DNA of 9,581 nucleotides from an uncultured Mycoplasmatota bacterium. GTDB taxonomy: Bacteria > Bacillota_I > Bacilli_A > RF39 > UBA660. The notes beneath the pieces are model-generated. The model was not told the origin of the DNA. It saw nothing but the letters and a program-made list of their open reading frames with translations, and did not search any database. The position numbers were made by a program, and so were the translations under genes. Shown in pieces: positions 1 to 6,183 of the stretch (position 1 is the stretch's first letter; every line of letters begins with the position of its first letter). The DNA is taken from the NCBI GenBank assembly GCA_947643295.1, contig CANRVM010000039.1, positions 1-9,581 on the forward strand. Reading direction: 5' to 3'.

Positions 1-684
1 TTATCGAATGGAAAACAATTGAAGCAAAAATATTTTTTTACAGAAGGATATACTTATGCTTGGGGAATGGGATATGGCTTTACCATCGTAGTACCTGATT
101 CTATTGTAGAAAATCTTAAAATTGCAGATTCTCATCTAATTGTGGATACGAAGGAGGAGACAACAGAGGCTTTTTATGATAAACTTGCTAAGTTTTCGGA
201 TGATGATTTTTGTTATCATAATGAGAATGATCAATATATTTGTTATTCCATTGCTAATTTAATAGTACGGGGGAAAGAAAAATCTCAAAATAATGGATTT
301 GTAACAATTATTGCTTTTGTCTGTTTTTATATCGCTTTTGTGTTTACTGCTGTTGTTGGAACCATTTTAGCAATTCAACAATTAAGTGATTCTACAAGGT
401 ATAAATATCGTTATCAAGTATTAAGCAAATTAGGTGTTCGTAGAGATACTCTTCATAAGACCATATTCAAACAACTCTCCATCTTTTTTCTTTTCCCTCT
501 TCTTTATCCAACTATCATAAGTATTTGTACTTTAACATCGATGAATAGAATTTTTAAAGTATCATTAGAAAAAGATACGGTTTATTTAACTTATTTTGGT
601 ATGAATATTTTCATTTTTTTAATAATTTATTTCCTTTATTTTTTTTCTACTTACTTTGGATTTAAAAAGAATGTAGAGGAATAA
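1..684 (+). CDS. BceB-like FtsX-family ABC permease, C-terminal part (5' end outside window)
   Basis: The reading frame is open from base 1, so this is the end of a longer gene; a TTG at 19 is internal and not a believable start. The visible part begins in an extracellular domain (first ~95 residues, soluble and acidic). It continues with three hydrophobic segments that match the last three helices of the bacitracin-type permease: the first around FVTIIAFVCFYIAFVFTAVV, the second around SIFFLFPLLYPTIISI, the third near the end. The cytoplasmic stretch between the first two (AIQQLSDSTRYKYRYQVLSK then LGV) is typical of BceB/FtsX proteins. In this family the permease works with a BceA-type ATPase, presumably encoded upstream, to free cell-wall lipid intermediates from peptide antibiotics and to signal to a BceS kinase. 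The matching two-component system lies two genes downstream. Family is confident; the peptide specificity is unknown. Confidence 0.85.
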   Translation, partial: LSNGKQLKQKYFFTEGYTYAWGMGYGFTIVVPDSIVENLKIADSHLIVDTKEETTEAFYDKLAKFSDDDFCYHNENDQYICYSIANLIVRGKEKSQNNGFVTIIAFVCFYIAFVFTAVVGTILAIQQLSDSTRYKYRYQVLSKLGVRRDTLHKTIFKQLSIFFLFPLLYPTIISICTLTSMNRIFKVSLEKDTVYLTYFGMNIFIFLIIYFLYFFSTYFGFKKNVEE

Positions 685-729
685 GAAGAAAAAAATGACA
701 AATAATAAATAGTAGTAAGGAGTAGTATA

Positions 730-1299
730 ATGCAGCAAAAAAACAAAGTAAAAACTATCTTTCACATTGTAACAATTATCATGACCATATTAATTATTCT
801 TTTTATTTTTTATGGATTAAAACTAGGAATTTTTAAAGAAAAAGAGATACTTGTTTCTTATATTCAAAAGTTTGGGGTAATAGCACCAATCTTTTTCCTT
901 TTCTTACAGATGGTACAAGTAGTCTTTCCTGTGATACCAGGAGGGGCTTCTTGTCTTGCAGGAGTTCTTGCTTTTGGACCAATCCTTGGTTTTATTTATA
1001 ACTATCTTGGTCTAGTATTAGGTTCTATTGTCGCTTTTCTTTTATCTAGAAGATATGGTCTTCCTTTTGTTAAAAAATTATTCAAAGAAGAAACCATTGA
1101 GAAGTATCTAGCCTATATCAAGACAAAAAGATTTCATCAAATTTTCTTTCTAGGGATTCTATTACCAGGCCTACCAGATGATTTATTATGCTATGTAGCA
1201 GGATTATCCAATATGAGTCTAAAAAAGTTTTTTCTTTATGTTGTGGTTGGAAAACCATTTACTTTAATTTTTTATAGTATTTTTATGGAATTATTTTAG
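730..1299 (+). CDS. DedA/TVP38-TMEM64 (VTT domain) membrane protein
   Basis: 189 residues. An AAGGAG ribosome site (717-722) lies 7 bases before the ATG. There is an N-terminal membrane helix at ~10-30, then a VTT (SNARE-associated) domain at ~50-182. The domain shows both proline-rich re-entrant motifs of the family: FPVIPGG at 66-72, and LPGLPDD at 145-151 followed by a Y-x-AG-x-S segment. Between them is the glycine-rich helix pair and the basic SRRYG turn (106-110). VTT proteins of the DedA group have been shown to move undecaprenyl phosphate or other lipids across the membrane; for the TVP38/TMEM64 branch this is less settled. It sits 45 bases after a BceB-like permease and 35 bases before the response regulator, so it is probably part of the same envelope-stress locus. 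Function in C55-P recycling here is an inference from family and context. Confidence 0.85.
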   Translation: MQQKNKVKTIFHIVTIIMTILIILFIFYGLKLGIFKEKEILVSYIQKFGVIAPIFFLFLQMVQVVFPVIPGGASCLAGVLAFGPILGFIYNYLGLVLGSIVAFLLSRRYGLPFVKKLFKEETIEKYLAYIKTKRFHQIFFLGILLPGLPDDLLCYVAGLSNMSLKKFFLYVVVGKPFTLIFYSIFMELF

Positions 1300-1304
1300 A
1301 TACA

Positions 1305-1313
1305 TGGTACAAT
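1305..1313 (+). promoter_or_regulatory. candidate extended -10 promoter for the two-component system
   Basis: TG at 1305-1306, one base, then TACAAT at 1308-1313 fits an extended -10 element (TGnTATAAT, one mismatch). No convincing -35 is seen 16-18 bases upstream. It lies 22 bases before the response regulator start and would give a short leader carrying the AGGTGG ribosome site. It could let the regulator/kinase pair be expressed apart from the permease and DedA gene. Confidence 0.4.
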
Positions 1314-1334
1314 ACAAAGTAGGTGGTGTTTTTC

Positions 1335-1994
1335 ATGACAATTGCAATTATTGAAGATGAAGAAGTCATTCGAGAAGAGCTTTCGAAATTACTAGAAACT
1401 AGTGGTTATCAGACGATTAAACTAACAGACTTTGAAAAAATAGATGAAAGTATTTCTCTTTATTCTATCGACTTAATTCTCTTAGACATTAATTTACCTT
1501 ATGAAAGTGGTTTTGCGATTTGTAAAAGAATCAAAAGGAAGAGTAATATTCCAATAGTCTTTGTTACCAGTAGAAATACCCAAAAAGATGAACTAATTAG
1601 TATTCAATCTGGTGGAATTGATTTTATTACAAAACCTTATCATAAAAGTATTTTATTAGAAAAAATCAAAAGAGCACTTCAGCTGATAGATCCTAAAAAC
1701 TATAAAGAAATTACGAAAAAAGGGTACACCTTAGATCTACACTTATCTATTTTAAAATATAAAGGAAAAGAAATAGAATTAACGAGGAATGAATTTCGTA
1801 TTCTTTATTATTTCTTTTTAGAAGAGAACCGTATTATTACGAAAGAGGAGTTGTTAGAATACTTATGGAATGATAAATGTTATCTCGATGAAAATATTTT
1901 AATGGTAAATATCAATCGTCTAAGAAAAAAGGCAGAAGAAATTGGGATTACTGATTTTATAGAAACGATTCGGGGACAAGGCTATCGCTTATGA
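1335..1994 (+). CDS. OmpR/PhoB-family response regulator (BceR-like)
   Basis: 219 residues. I chose the ATG at 1335 because AGGTGG (1321-1326) lies 8 bases before it; the in-frame GTG at 1323 overlaps that ribosome site and would add only four residues. The receiver domain (1-~115) has the acidic pair E7/D8, the phosphoacceptor D51 in LLDINLP, T78 and K100 in the TKP motif. The C-terminal winged helix (~125-219) ends with the usual IRGQGYRL strand. Its stop overlaps the next start by four bases (ATGA), so regulator and kinase are translationally coupled. With the intramembrane-sensing kinase and the BceB-like permease nearby, it most likely activates the transporter genes when a cell-wall-active peptide is sensed. 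All phosphorylation residues are present, so it should be functional. Exact targets cannot be read from this window. Confidence 0.93.
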   Translation: MTIAIIEDEEVIREELSKLLETSGYQTIKLTDFEKIDESISLYSIDLILLDINLPYESGFAICKRIKRKSNIPIVFVTSRNTQKDELISIQSGGIDFITKPYHKSILLEKIKRALQLIDPKNYKEITKKGYTLDLHLSILKYKGKEIELTRNEFRILYYFFLEENRIITKEELLEYLWNDKCYLDENILMVNINRLRKKAEEIGITDFIETIRGQGYRL

Positions 1995-3001
1995 GATTTT
2001 TAACATTTCTCGAGAGTAAAATATGGTTTCTAATTTTTGTTATTTCTTTTTTAGTTTTCAATAGTATTTTACTAGGTGTTTTTCAAGTCCCTTTTCCTTT
2101 TATTATGCTTTATTGTAGTATTTTTCTTTTTTACACTTTTCTTTCTTTTGGAATTTATTTCTACCAAGAGAGAAAAAAGGTGAAAAAAATGATTCATATG
2201 GTTGATAGTTTGGAGGAAAAGTATTTGATTTCTACTATTATGAAAAGACCAAAAAATCTAGAAAACCAAGGATACTATGAAGTATTAAAGAAAACCTGTA
2301 AATCTTTTCATGATAAACTTAGTATGATAGAAGAAGAAAAAAAGGATTATCGTGAGTATATTGAAAGTTTTGTACATGAAATTAAAACTCCTATTTCTGC
2401 TTTATCTTTGATGTTTGATAATTTAGAACAGGAAGAGGCCAAAGAGGAATTAGAGAAAATTCATCATTTAGTAGAACAAATTCTTTTTTATGCAAGAAGT
2501 GAGGATATTTATCACGATTATTTTGTAAAAAAGATAAAGCTAGAGGAAGTGATTCATCAAGTACTCTTAAATTATAAGAACTATCTTTTAAAAAGAAAGA
2601 TTCAACTAGAAATAAAAGATTTAGATTACTTTGTCTATACCGATGAAAAATGGTTGATTTTCATTCTTTCACAAATCATTCAAAATTCCATTAAATATTT
2701 GGATAAAAAAAGAAAGAAAATAGAAATCAAAGCCAAAGAAGAGAAAAACAAGATAGTCCTTGAAATAATGGATAATGGGTGTGGCATTTTATCCTCTGAT
2801 ATTACTCGTGTATTGGAAAAAGGTTTTACGGGAAAAAATCGAAAAAAGGAACAAGCAACTGGTATGGGTTTATATCTTTCCAATAAATTATGTGAAAAAC
2901 TTGGATTAAAGTTACAAATAGAATCAAAAGAAAAGGAATACACTAGAGTGATTCTCATCTTTCCAAAAAGTAGTATACATAGTATCGAAGAGAAAAAATA
3001 A
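1991..3001 (+). CDS. Intramembrane-sensing histidine kinase (BceS-like)
   Basis: 336 residues. Two membrane helices (~11-30 and ~37-58) are joined by only about six outside residues (FQVPFP), so there is no extracellular sensor domain. This is the hallmark of BceS-type kinases, which read the state of the partner ABC permease. The dimerisation and phosphotransfer helix carries H129 in the FVHEIKTPIS motif. The ATPase domain has the N box (QNSIKY, N232), the G1 box DNGCGI (261-266) and the G2 box GMGLYLS (291-297). It starts inside the stop of the response regulator (four-base overlap). All catalytic boxes are present, so it looks active. The partner is inferred to be the truncated permease at the left edge, with its ATPase upstream of the window. 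Confidence 0.93.
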   Translation: MRFLTFLESKIWFLIFVISFLVFNSILLGVFQVPFPFIMLYCSIFLFYTFLSFGIYFYQERKKVKKMIHMVDSLEEKYLISTIMKRPKNLENQGYYEVLKKTCKSFHDKLSMIEEEKKDYREYIESFVHEIKTPISALSLMFDNLEQEEAKEELEKIHHLVEQILFYARSEDIYHDYFVKKIKLEEVIHQVLLNYKNYLLKRKIQLEIKDLDYFVYTDEKWLIFILSQIIQNSIKYLDKKRKKIEIKAKEEKNKIVLEIMDNGCGILSSDITRVLEKGFTGKNRKKEQATGMGLYLSNKLCEKLGLKLQIESKEKEYTRVILIFPKSSIHSIEEKK

Positions 3002-3010
3002 GAAAAGAAT

Positions 3011-3039
3011 GAGACATTATGATAAAGTTATGTTATGAT
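3011..3039 (+). promoter_or_regulatory. candidate sigma-A promoter with extended -10
   Basis: GAGACA (3011-3016, four of six to TTGACA), a 17-base spacer, then TATGAT (3034-3039, five of six), preceded by TG one base upstream (3031-3032). This would start transcription near 3046, about 33 bases before the next gene, and would separate the two genes that follow from the two-component operon. No terminator is seen between the kinase and this site, so read-through is also possible. Confidence 0.5.
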
Positions 3040-3078
3040 AGAATATATTGAGAAAATTTTATTTTTGGGGGATATAGG

Positions 3079-3813
3079 ATGAACGAAATAGCAGAAAATG
3101 ACCGATTAGAGAAAAAATGTTTTGAAATTATGAATTCTGCATCGGGGGCTTTTTACAGCTTGTGCTCAACTAGTCTTTATGTTAAAGAAGGAAAAAGAGT
3201 AAAGCAAATAAAGGAAGAAGTAGATGATTTTCTTCAATCTATTTTGAAAGACTCTTCCTTTATGAATTGGGATAATTTTTCTTATACTACCATCCTATAT
3301 ATTATTTATTATTTTGAAAAAGAGTTAACGGAGGAAACATTTTCTTTTCTTACCTCTTCTCTTATTGAAAGAAAACAACCAACCTATTTGAACTTTTCTC
3401 CTATGATTTATCTTCTTCAGACAGAAAGAGCATTGTCATCTCATACAATTAGAAGAATTTCAGAGAAAATAGAAAGGGAGGATTTAGCAAAAGAAATAGA
3501 ACCACATACACGAACACCATATGATTTTGCTTACTACTTCTTAAGAAGAGGAGAAACACCTAAGGACGTGGTAGAAAAATACTTAAAAAAGTATGATTCT
3601 CTCCCATTTTCTATATTAAAGACATCATTAGATGAATTTATGGACGATTTTAATAGTGATTTACAAAATGAACAAATCACTAATATTTCTCAAATAAAAG
3701 GAAATAAGAATTTAGAATGGGACTATCAATATTATCAAGTGATGAAAGAATATATTTCAAAAAGAAAAGACGTTAAAGAAAAGATAAAAAAACAAAAAAG
3801 GGTAGGTGGTTAG
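3079..3813 (+). CDS. Unrecognised helical cytoplasmic protein
   Basis: 244 residues with a GGGGGA ribosome site (3067-3072) six bases before the ATG. I do not recognise a family. It has no signal peptide and no clear membrane helix. It is rich in Glu, Lys, Ser and aromatic residues and looks almost wholly alpha-helical, ending in a strongly basic tail (~228-242). The middle contains a proline-bearing stretch (EIEPHTRTPYDFAYYFLRRG, ~159-178) that may be a conserved core worth searching with. The stop is followed directly, without spacing, by the ATG of the Asp-box membrane protein, whose ribosome site (GGGTAGGTGG, 3800-3809) lies inside this gene, so the two are probably co-transcribed and co-translated. 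Its own promoter candidate lies just upstream. Function is unknown; it may serve the neighbouring membrane protein or the envelope-stress system before it. Confidence 0.75.
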   Translation: MNEIAENDRLEKKCFEIMNSASGAFYSLCSTSLYVKEGKRVKQIKEEVDDFLQSILKDSSFMNWDNFSYTTILYIIYYFEKELTEETFSFLTSSLIERKQPTYLNFSPMIYLLQTERALSSHTIRRISEKIEREDLAKEIEPHTRTPYDFAYYFLRRGETPKDVVEKYLKKYDSLPFSILKTSLDEFMDDFNSDLQNEQITNISQIKGNKNLEWDYQYYQVMKEYISKRKDVKEKIKKQKRVGG

Positions 3814-4392
3814 ATGGACAAGAAAAAAATTTTTAGTCTATTTCTGATTCTTGGTATCCTTATTGTTTTTTTCTTCTTATTATTTTCTAATAATAAGAAA
3901 GAAAAAGTAGAGGAGAATTTTCTCTATTCGAGAAGATTTGGAAATCTCATTCTTACCTTTCAAAAATATGATGATGTTCTTGGACAAAATAGGATAGTAG
4001 GAGTGGAAAAAAGTACAGACAATGGGAAAAGTTATACCAAAGTAACAAAGGAGTCAATTACAGTGAGTCAAGAAGCCAGATTTTTGTTTACGAATGATAA
4101 AGTAGGTTATGTTATCTCCACTGGATATATAAGAAGAGAAAATGATTTTAAAGGATTTAAAGTAACTTTAGACGGAGGAAAAACATTTATGGATGCTAAG
4201 TTTTTCTATGAAAATGAAAATGTGGATTTGATTACGATTGAGGAATTTCCTTATCAAGATGGTAATGAATTAAGAATGAAATGTTCTGTTTATGATTTAA
4301 CAGAAGATGGAAATGGCTATGAAGAGAAGGATTTTGAGTTTAAAAGTTCTGATAAAGGGCTTACTTGGGGTTTAGAAAATGCATTCAATTAA
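3814..4392 (+). CDS. Membrane-anchored protein with three Asp-box (BNR-type) motifs
   Basis: 192 residues. A short basic start (MDKKK) is followed by one membrane helix (~6-24) without a cleavage site or lipobox, so it should be anchored with the C-terminal part outside. The outside part has three Asp-box motifs of the form S/T-x-D-x-G-x-(S/T)-(F/W/Y): STDNGKSY (67-74), TLDGGKTF (118-125) and SSDKGLTW (178-185). In known folds these mark blades of sialidase-like or photosynthesis-factor-like beta-propellers, but those usually have six or more blades; here the spacing of 51 and 60 residues allows only about three. It may therefore dimerise or form a partial propeller. No catalytic sialidase residues (RIP motif) are seen, so an enzyme role is not supported. 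It follows the previous gene without a gap and ends just before a terminator. A decayed second copy of its 3' part lies at 8299-8600. Confidence 0.8.
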   Translation: MDKKKIFSLFLILGILIVFFFLLFSNNKKEKVEENFLYSRRFGNLILTFQKYDDVLGQNRIVGVEKSTDNGKSYTKVTKESITVSQEARFLFTNDKVGYVISTGYIRRENDFKGFKVTLDGGKTFMDAKFFYENENVDLITIEEFPYQDGNELRMKCSVYDLTEDGNGYEEKDFEFKSSDKGLTWGLENAFN

Positions 4393-4431
4393 AAAGAAAA
4401 GAGCAATAGATAAAGGTTGCTCCTTATTTTT
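4391..4431. terminator. Bidirectional Rho-independent terminator
   Basis: The stem is GAGCAA (4401-4406) with TTGCTC (4417-4422), loop of ten bases. On the plus strand it is followed by CTTATTTTT, ending the Asp-box operon. Read on the minus strand, the same hairpin is followed by the complement of AAAAAGAAAA (4391-4400), a U-rich tract, ending the convergent DUF5661 gene. The stop codons of the genes on both sides lie within or against the flanking A/T tracts. The same structure recurs at 8595-8635. Confidence 0.8.
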
Positions 4432-4530
4432 GGGACTCTTGTAACTTAGATTCTAAAAATCTTTCGAATACAAGTAATCCAGAGCCTTTATTGTTGTAAT
4501 TAGAAAATTCATTTAAGAGAGCCAAAGCAA
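4424..4530 (-). pseudogene. Truncated 3' end of a DUF5661 gene
   Basis: The minus strand reads ALALLNEFSNYNNKGS then GLLVFERFLESKLQESQK and a TAA stop, matching about the last 34 residues of the intact DUF5661 gene at 8628-8900. The frame has no stop inside the homologous part, but similarity ends abruptly at 4530. Three codons further upstream in this frame there is a TGA, so the start and the conserved ELEHGT core are missing. Differences from the intact copy include P64 to S and D71-Y72 to G-S. It is a leftover from the duplication around the cassette and is unlikely to be expressed. Confidence 0.85.
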
Positions 4531-4642
4531 AAACGAGTCATTGAATTAAACTATCAAAATGAGATGTTTTAAGATTTTGTAACATAGATATTATGATTTT
4601 ATCTTAAATTATTCTTTCTATAGTACAAGGATAACAAATTAG

Positions 4643-4671
4643 TATACAAAACGTCAACAATGTGATATTAT
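4643..4671 (+). promoter_or_regulatory. weak sigma-A promoter candidate for the cassette
   Basis: TATACA (4643-4648, four of six) with a 17-base spacer to TATTAT (4666-4671, five of six). The leader would be about 113 bases and would include the left inverted-repeat arm. In DNA this AT-rich such matches arise easily. An alternative -10, TATGAT at 4742-4747, has no good -35. Confidence 0.25.
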
Positions 4672-4754
4672 TTAATAAAAAATAGCCGTTAACTTCCTTA
4701 ACTATACATTTCAAAGAATTATGAAACAGTATTCGACAAATTATGATAATTATA

Positions 4755-4776
4755 AAGTGCAAGTAGGGTAATTATT
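4755..4776 (+). repeat. Left arm of an inverted repeat flanking the secreted-protein gene
   Basis: TGCAAGTAGGGTAATTATT (4758-4776) is the near reverse complement of 5206-5226. In RNA the arms would pair as 7 bp (UGCAAGU/ACUUGCA), a small 1x3 internal loop, 3 bp (GGG/CCC) and 8 bp (UAAUUAUU/AAUAAUUA); three further weak pairs at the outer end reach 4755. The arm abuts the AAAGGAGGT ribosome site (4777-4785). Confidence 0.75.
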
Positions 4777-4790
4777 AAAGGAGGTATGAT

Positions 4791-5195
4791 ATGAAATACG
4801 TAAGAATAACATCTTTATTATTTCTTCTAACATTCTTTTTTGCACTAAGTTCAGCATCTGCACAAGTCGTAGGAATCGTAGATTTAACAATAAAGATAAG
4901 AAGTCAAACTAGCTCAACTAATAATCATAACAAAGATAACTATAGTAATCAGTTTGCAGTAAAAACTACTTGTACGGATGATGTAAGTGGTAACGAAATG
5001 GCAATTGAGGCACGAACTTATCGTGTGAATAATGGTACAACATCTAGTTGGAAAAGTCTGCCAAAGGGAACTTCTATTCAATTAACAGAAACCAATGGAA
5101 ACAACACAGTACCATCAACTTATCGTTTGAATCTTAGAGCGAAAAACTCTTTTATTACTACTGGTAGTTTCTATGGTTCTTGGAATTTAGATTAA
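4791..5195 (+). CDS. Small secreted protein, possible bacteriocin-like or ABC-partner peptide
   Basis: 134 residues with a strong AAAGGAGGT ribosome site (4777-4785), the best in the cassette. It has a clear Sec signal peptide: basic start, hydrophobic core (~8-19) and a SASA|Q cleavage site after residue 24. The mature 110 residues are rich in Ser, Thr and Asn, with one Cys (61), no LPxTG, no lipobox and no double-Gly leader. Alternating polar/hydrophobic runs suggest beta-strands, and it ends with GSFYGSWNLD. The pattern (secreted, beta-rich, aromatic C-terminus, followed by permeases and an ATPase) recalls lactococcin-972-like and DUF2712-like loci, but I see no decisive match to either. 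It is flanked by a long inverted repeat, unlike the other cassette genes. It may be a toxin handled by the transporter, or a secreted partner of it; a toxin role is an inference from context only. Confidence 0.8.
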   Translation: MKYVRITSLLFLLTFFFALSSASAQVVGIVDLTIKIRSQTSSTNNHNKDNYSNQFAVKTTCTDDVSGNEMAIEARTYRVNNGTTSSWKSLPKGTSIQLTETNGNNTVPSTYRLNLRAKNSFITTGSFYGSWNLD

Positions 5196-5205
5196 TAAAA
5201 ACTGA

Positions 5206-5229
5206 AATAATTACCCCAAACTTGCATTT
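5206..5229 (-). repeat. Right arm of the inverted repeat flanking the secreted-protein gene
   Basis: AATAATTACCCCAAACTTGC (5206-5225) and the next bases are the reverse complement of the left arm at 4755-4776, apart from a 1-versus-3 base internal difference. It lies 10 bases after the stop of the secreted-protein gene and before the ribosome site of the first permease gene. No U-tract follows, so it is not a simple terminator by itself. Confidence 0.75.
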
Positions 5230-5259
5230 ATCAGACAAATAAGAAAGGACTATTACCTT

Positions 5260-6183
5260 ATGGAAAAATGGAAAAGATATATTAAAAAAAACAATCTGAT
5301 AATATTAGCTATTTTTATTTCTATATTTATTGTATTAATTTCTTTTTATCAATATTATAGAGATTATTACTCATATGGTCCCTATTACAATGAAATAAAG
5401 GAAAAATGTGAAAAAACCAAAGATGAACTTATCTGCAAAGAGTTTAGCACCTTTGAATCTCCTAAAGAAAAATTAAAAAAATTAGATGCACTTACGTTGA
5501 CGTATGAAATAGTAGCACACCATGAATTTCAAAACTTTCCATTAATAGAACCTCTAATTATTATCATTCTAACAATTAATAATATACATTCTGAATTTAG
5601 CAGTGGTATGATTAAAAATTATTTAACAAGAATTCATTATAAAGATTATCTCAAAAAAATATTGAAAAAAAGTTTAAAACCAGCTTTATTCCTACCATTT
5701 TTATTTCTTTTGACATTTATACTTTCTTGTTTGATTACAAAGTTTAATTTCAATATGGATGCAGAAGTAAAAGGAATTGCGGTATATGAACCTTTCAAAT
5801 ATGATCACTTTTTATTATATGGATTTGTCTTGTGTATTATCCACTTCTTTTTAGGGATATTCTATGGAAATATAGGAATTCTCTTTTGTAAAAAAAGCAA
5901 ATCAAAATTTATCACCATTCTTTATGCCTATATCACTTATTTTATCTTTGTTATTATCTTATATGCAGGAGTTTATGCACTAATTATTAATAAAATATTA
6001 GGAATATCTATACCTCATGAATATTTTAATCTACTTGCATATTGGAATTTAGATAGCAATAACCATTTAATCATTCCTTGTTTCTTTTCTTTTCTATTTT
6101 GTATCTCTTCTTATATCATTTTATGGAAAAGTTATCAAAGGAAAGAAAGGGTCTTGATTGAAAATGAAAGAGAAATTTCGTAA
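5260..6183 (+). CDS. ABC-2-type permease, first of two in the cassette
   Basis: 307 residues. A GAAAGGA site (5243-5249) lies 10 bases before the ATG. Membrane segments, by eye: ~13-33, ~92-107, ~141-162, ~184-207, ~215-244 and ~270-291, six in all. An extracellular region of about 60 residues follows the first and contains two Cys (CEKTKDELIC) that could form a disulfide. After the second segment comes NNIHSEFSSGMIKNYLTRIH, the E-F-x-x-G-x-I-x-N pattern of ABC-2 permeases that couples to the ATPase. It overlaps the next gene by 26 bases, so the two permeases are translationally coupled and probably form one transporter with the ATPase downstream. Role as an immunity or export permease for the secreted protein is inferred from context. 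Confidence 0.85.
   Translation: MEKWKRYIKKNNLIILAIFISIFIVLISFYQYYRDYYSYGPYYNEIKEKCEKTKDELICKEFSTFESPKEKLKKLDALTLTYEIVAHHEFQNFPLIEPLIIIILTINNIHSEFSSGMIKNYLTRIHYKDYLKKILKKSLKPALFLPFLFLLTFILSCLITKFNFNMDAEVKGIAVYEPFKYDHFLLYGFVLCIIHFFLGIFYGNIGILFCKKSKSKFITILYAYITYFIFVIILYAGVYALIINKILGISIPHEYFNLLAYWNLDSNNHLIIPCFFSFLFCISSYIILWKSYQRKERVLIENEREIS

Larger units (their letters stand above)
3947..4530. repeat. Left copy of a duplicated chromosomal segment
   Basis: This segment is repeated in direct orientation at 8351-8734. It covers the last three quarters of the Asp-box gene, the terminator hairpin and the 3' end of a convergent DUF5661 gene. By eye, 3947-4020 differs at two of 74 bases from 8351-8424. 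Positions 4217-4389 are about 84% identical to their counterpart, and 4401-4491 is identical over 91 bases. Positions 4492-4530 then have about six mismatches before similarity stops. The right copy lacks 4021-4216. Confidence 0.95.
4531..4790. other. AT-rich leader region of the cassette, no gene
   Basis: Together with the terminator and gene fragment before it, this makes about 400 bases without an intact gene. I see no open frame with a ribosome site before 4791. It contains a weak AT-rich interrupted palindrome (TAAGAT ... ATCTTA, about 4570-4606), a weak promoter candidate (4643-4671), and the left arm of a long inverted repeat (4755-4776) that ends against the ribosome site of the secreted-protein gene. 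Similarity to the duplicated segment stops at 4530, so this is the left border of the inserted material. Confidence 0.6.

Noticed and set aside
19..21. TTG as the start of the first permease gene
   Set aside because: The frame is open to base 1 and the protein lacks the N-terminal helices of the family, so it is an internal codon.
2680..2958. Minus-strand open frame of 92 codons
   Set aside because: It lies wholly inside the well-supported histidine kinase gene, with no ribosome site and no recognisable product; it is a shadow frame.
4570..4606. AT-rich interrupted palindrome as a terminator
   Set aside because: The stem (TAAGAT/ATCTTA with a weak inner CATA/TATG) has almost no GC pairs and no clean U-tract.
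4791..5195. Lantibiotic or double-glycine peptide
   Set aside because: It has a normal Sec signal peptide with an AxA-type site, a single Cys and no GG leader; no modification enzyme is nearby.
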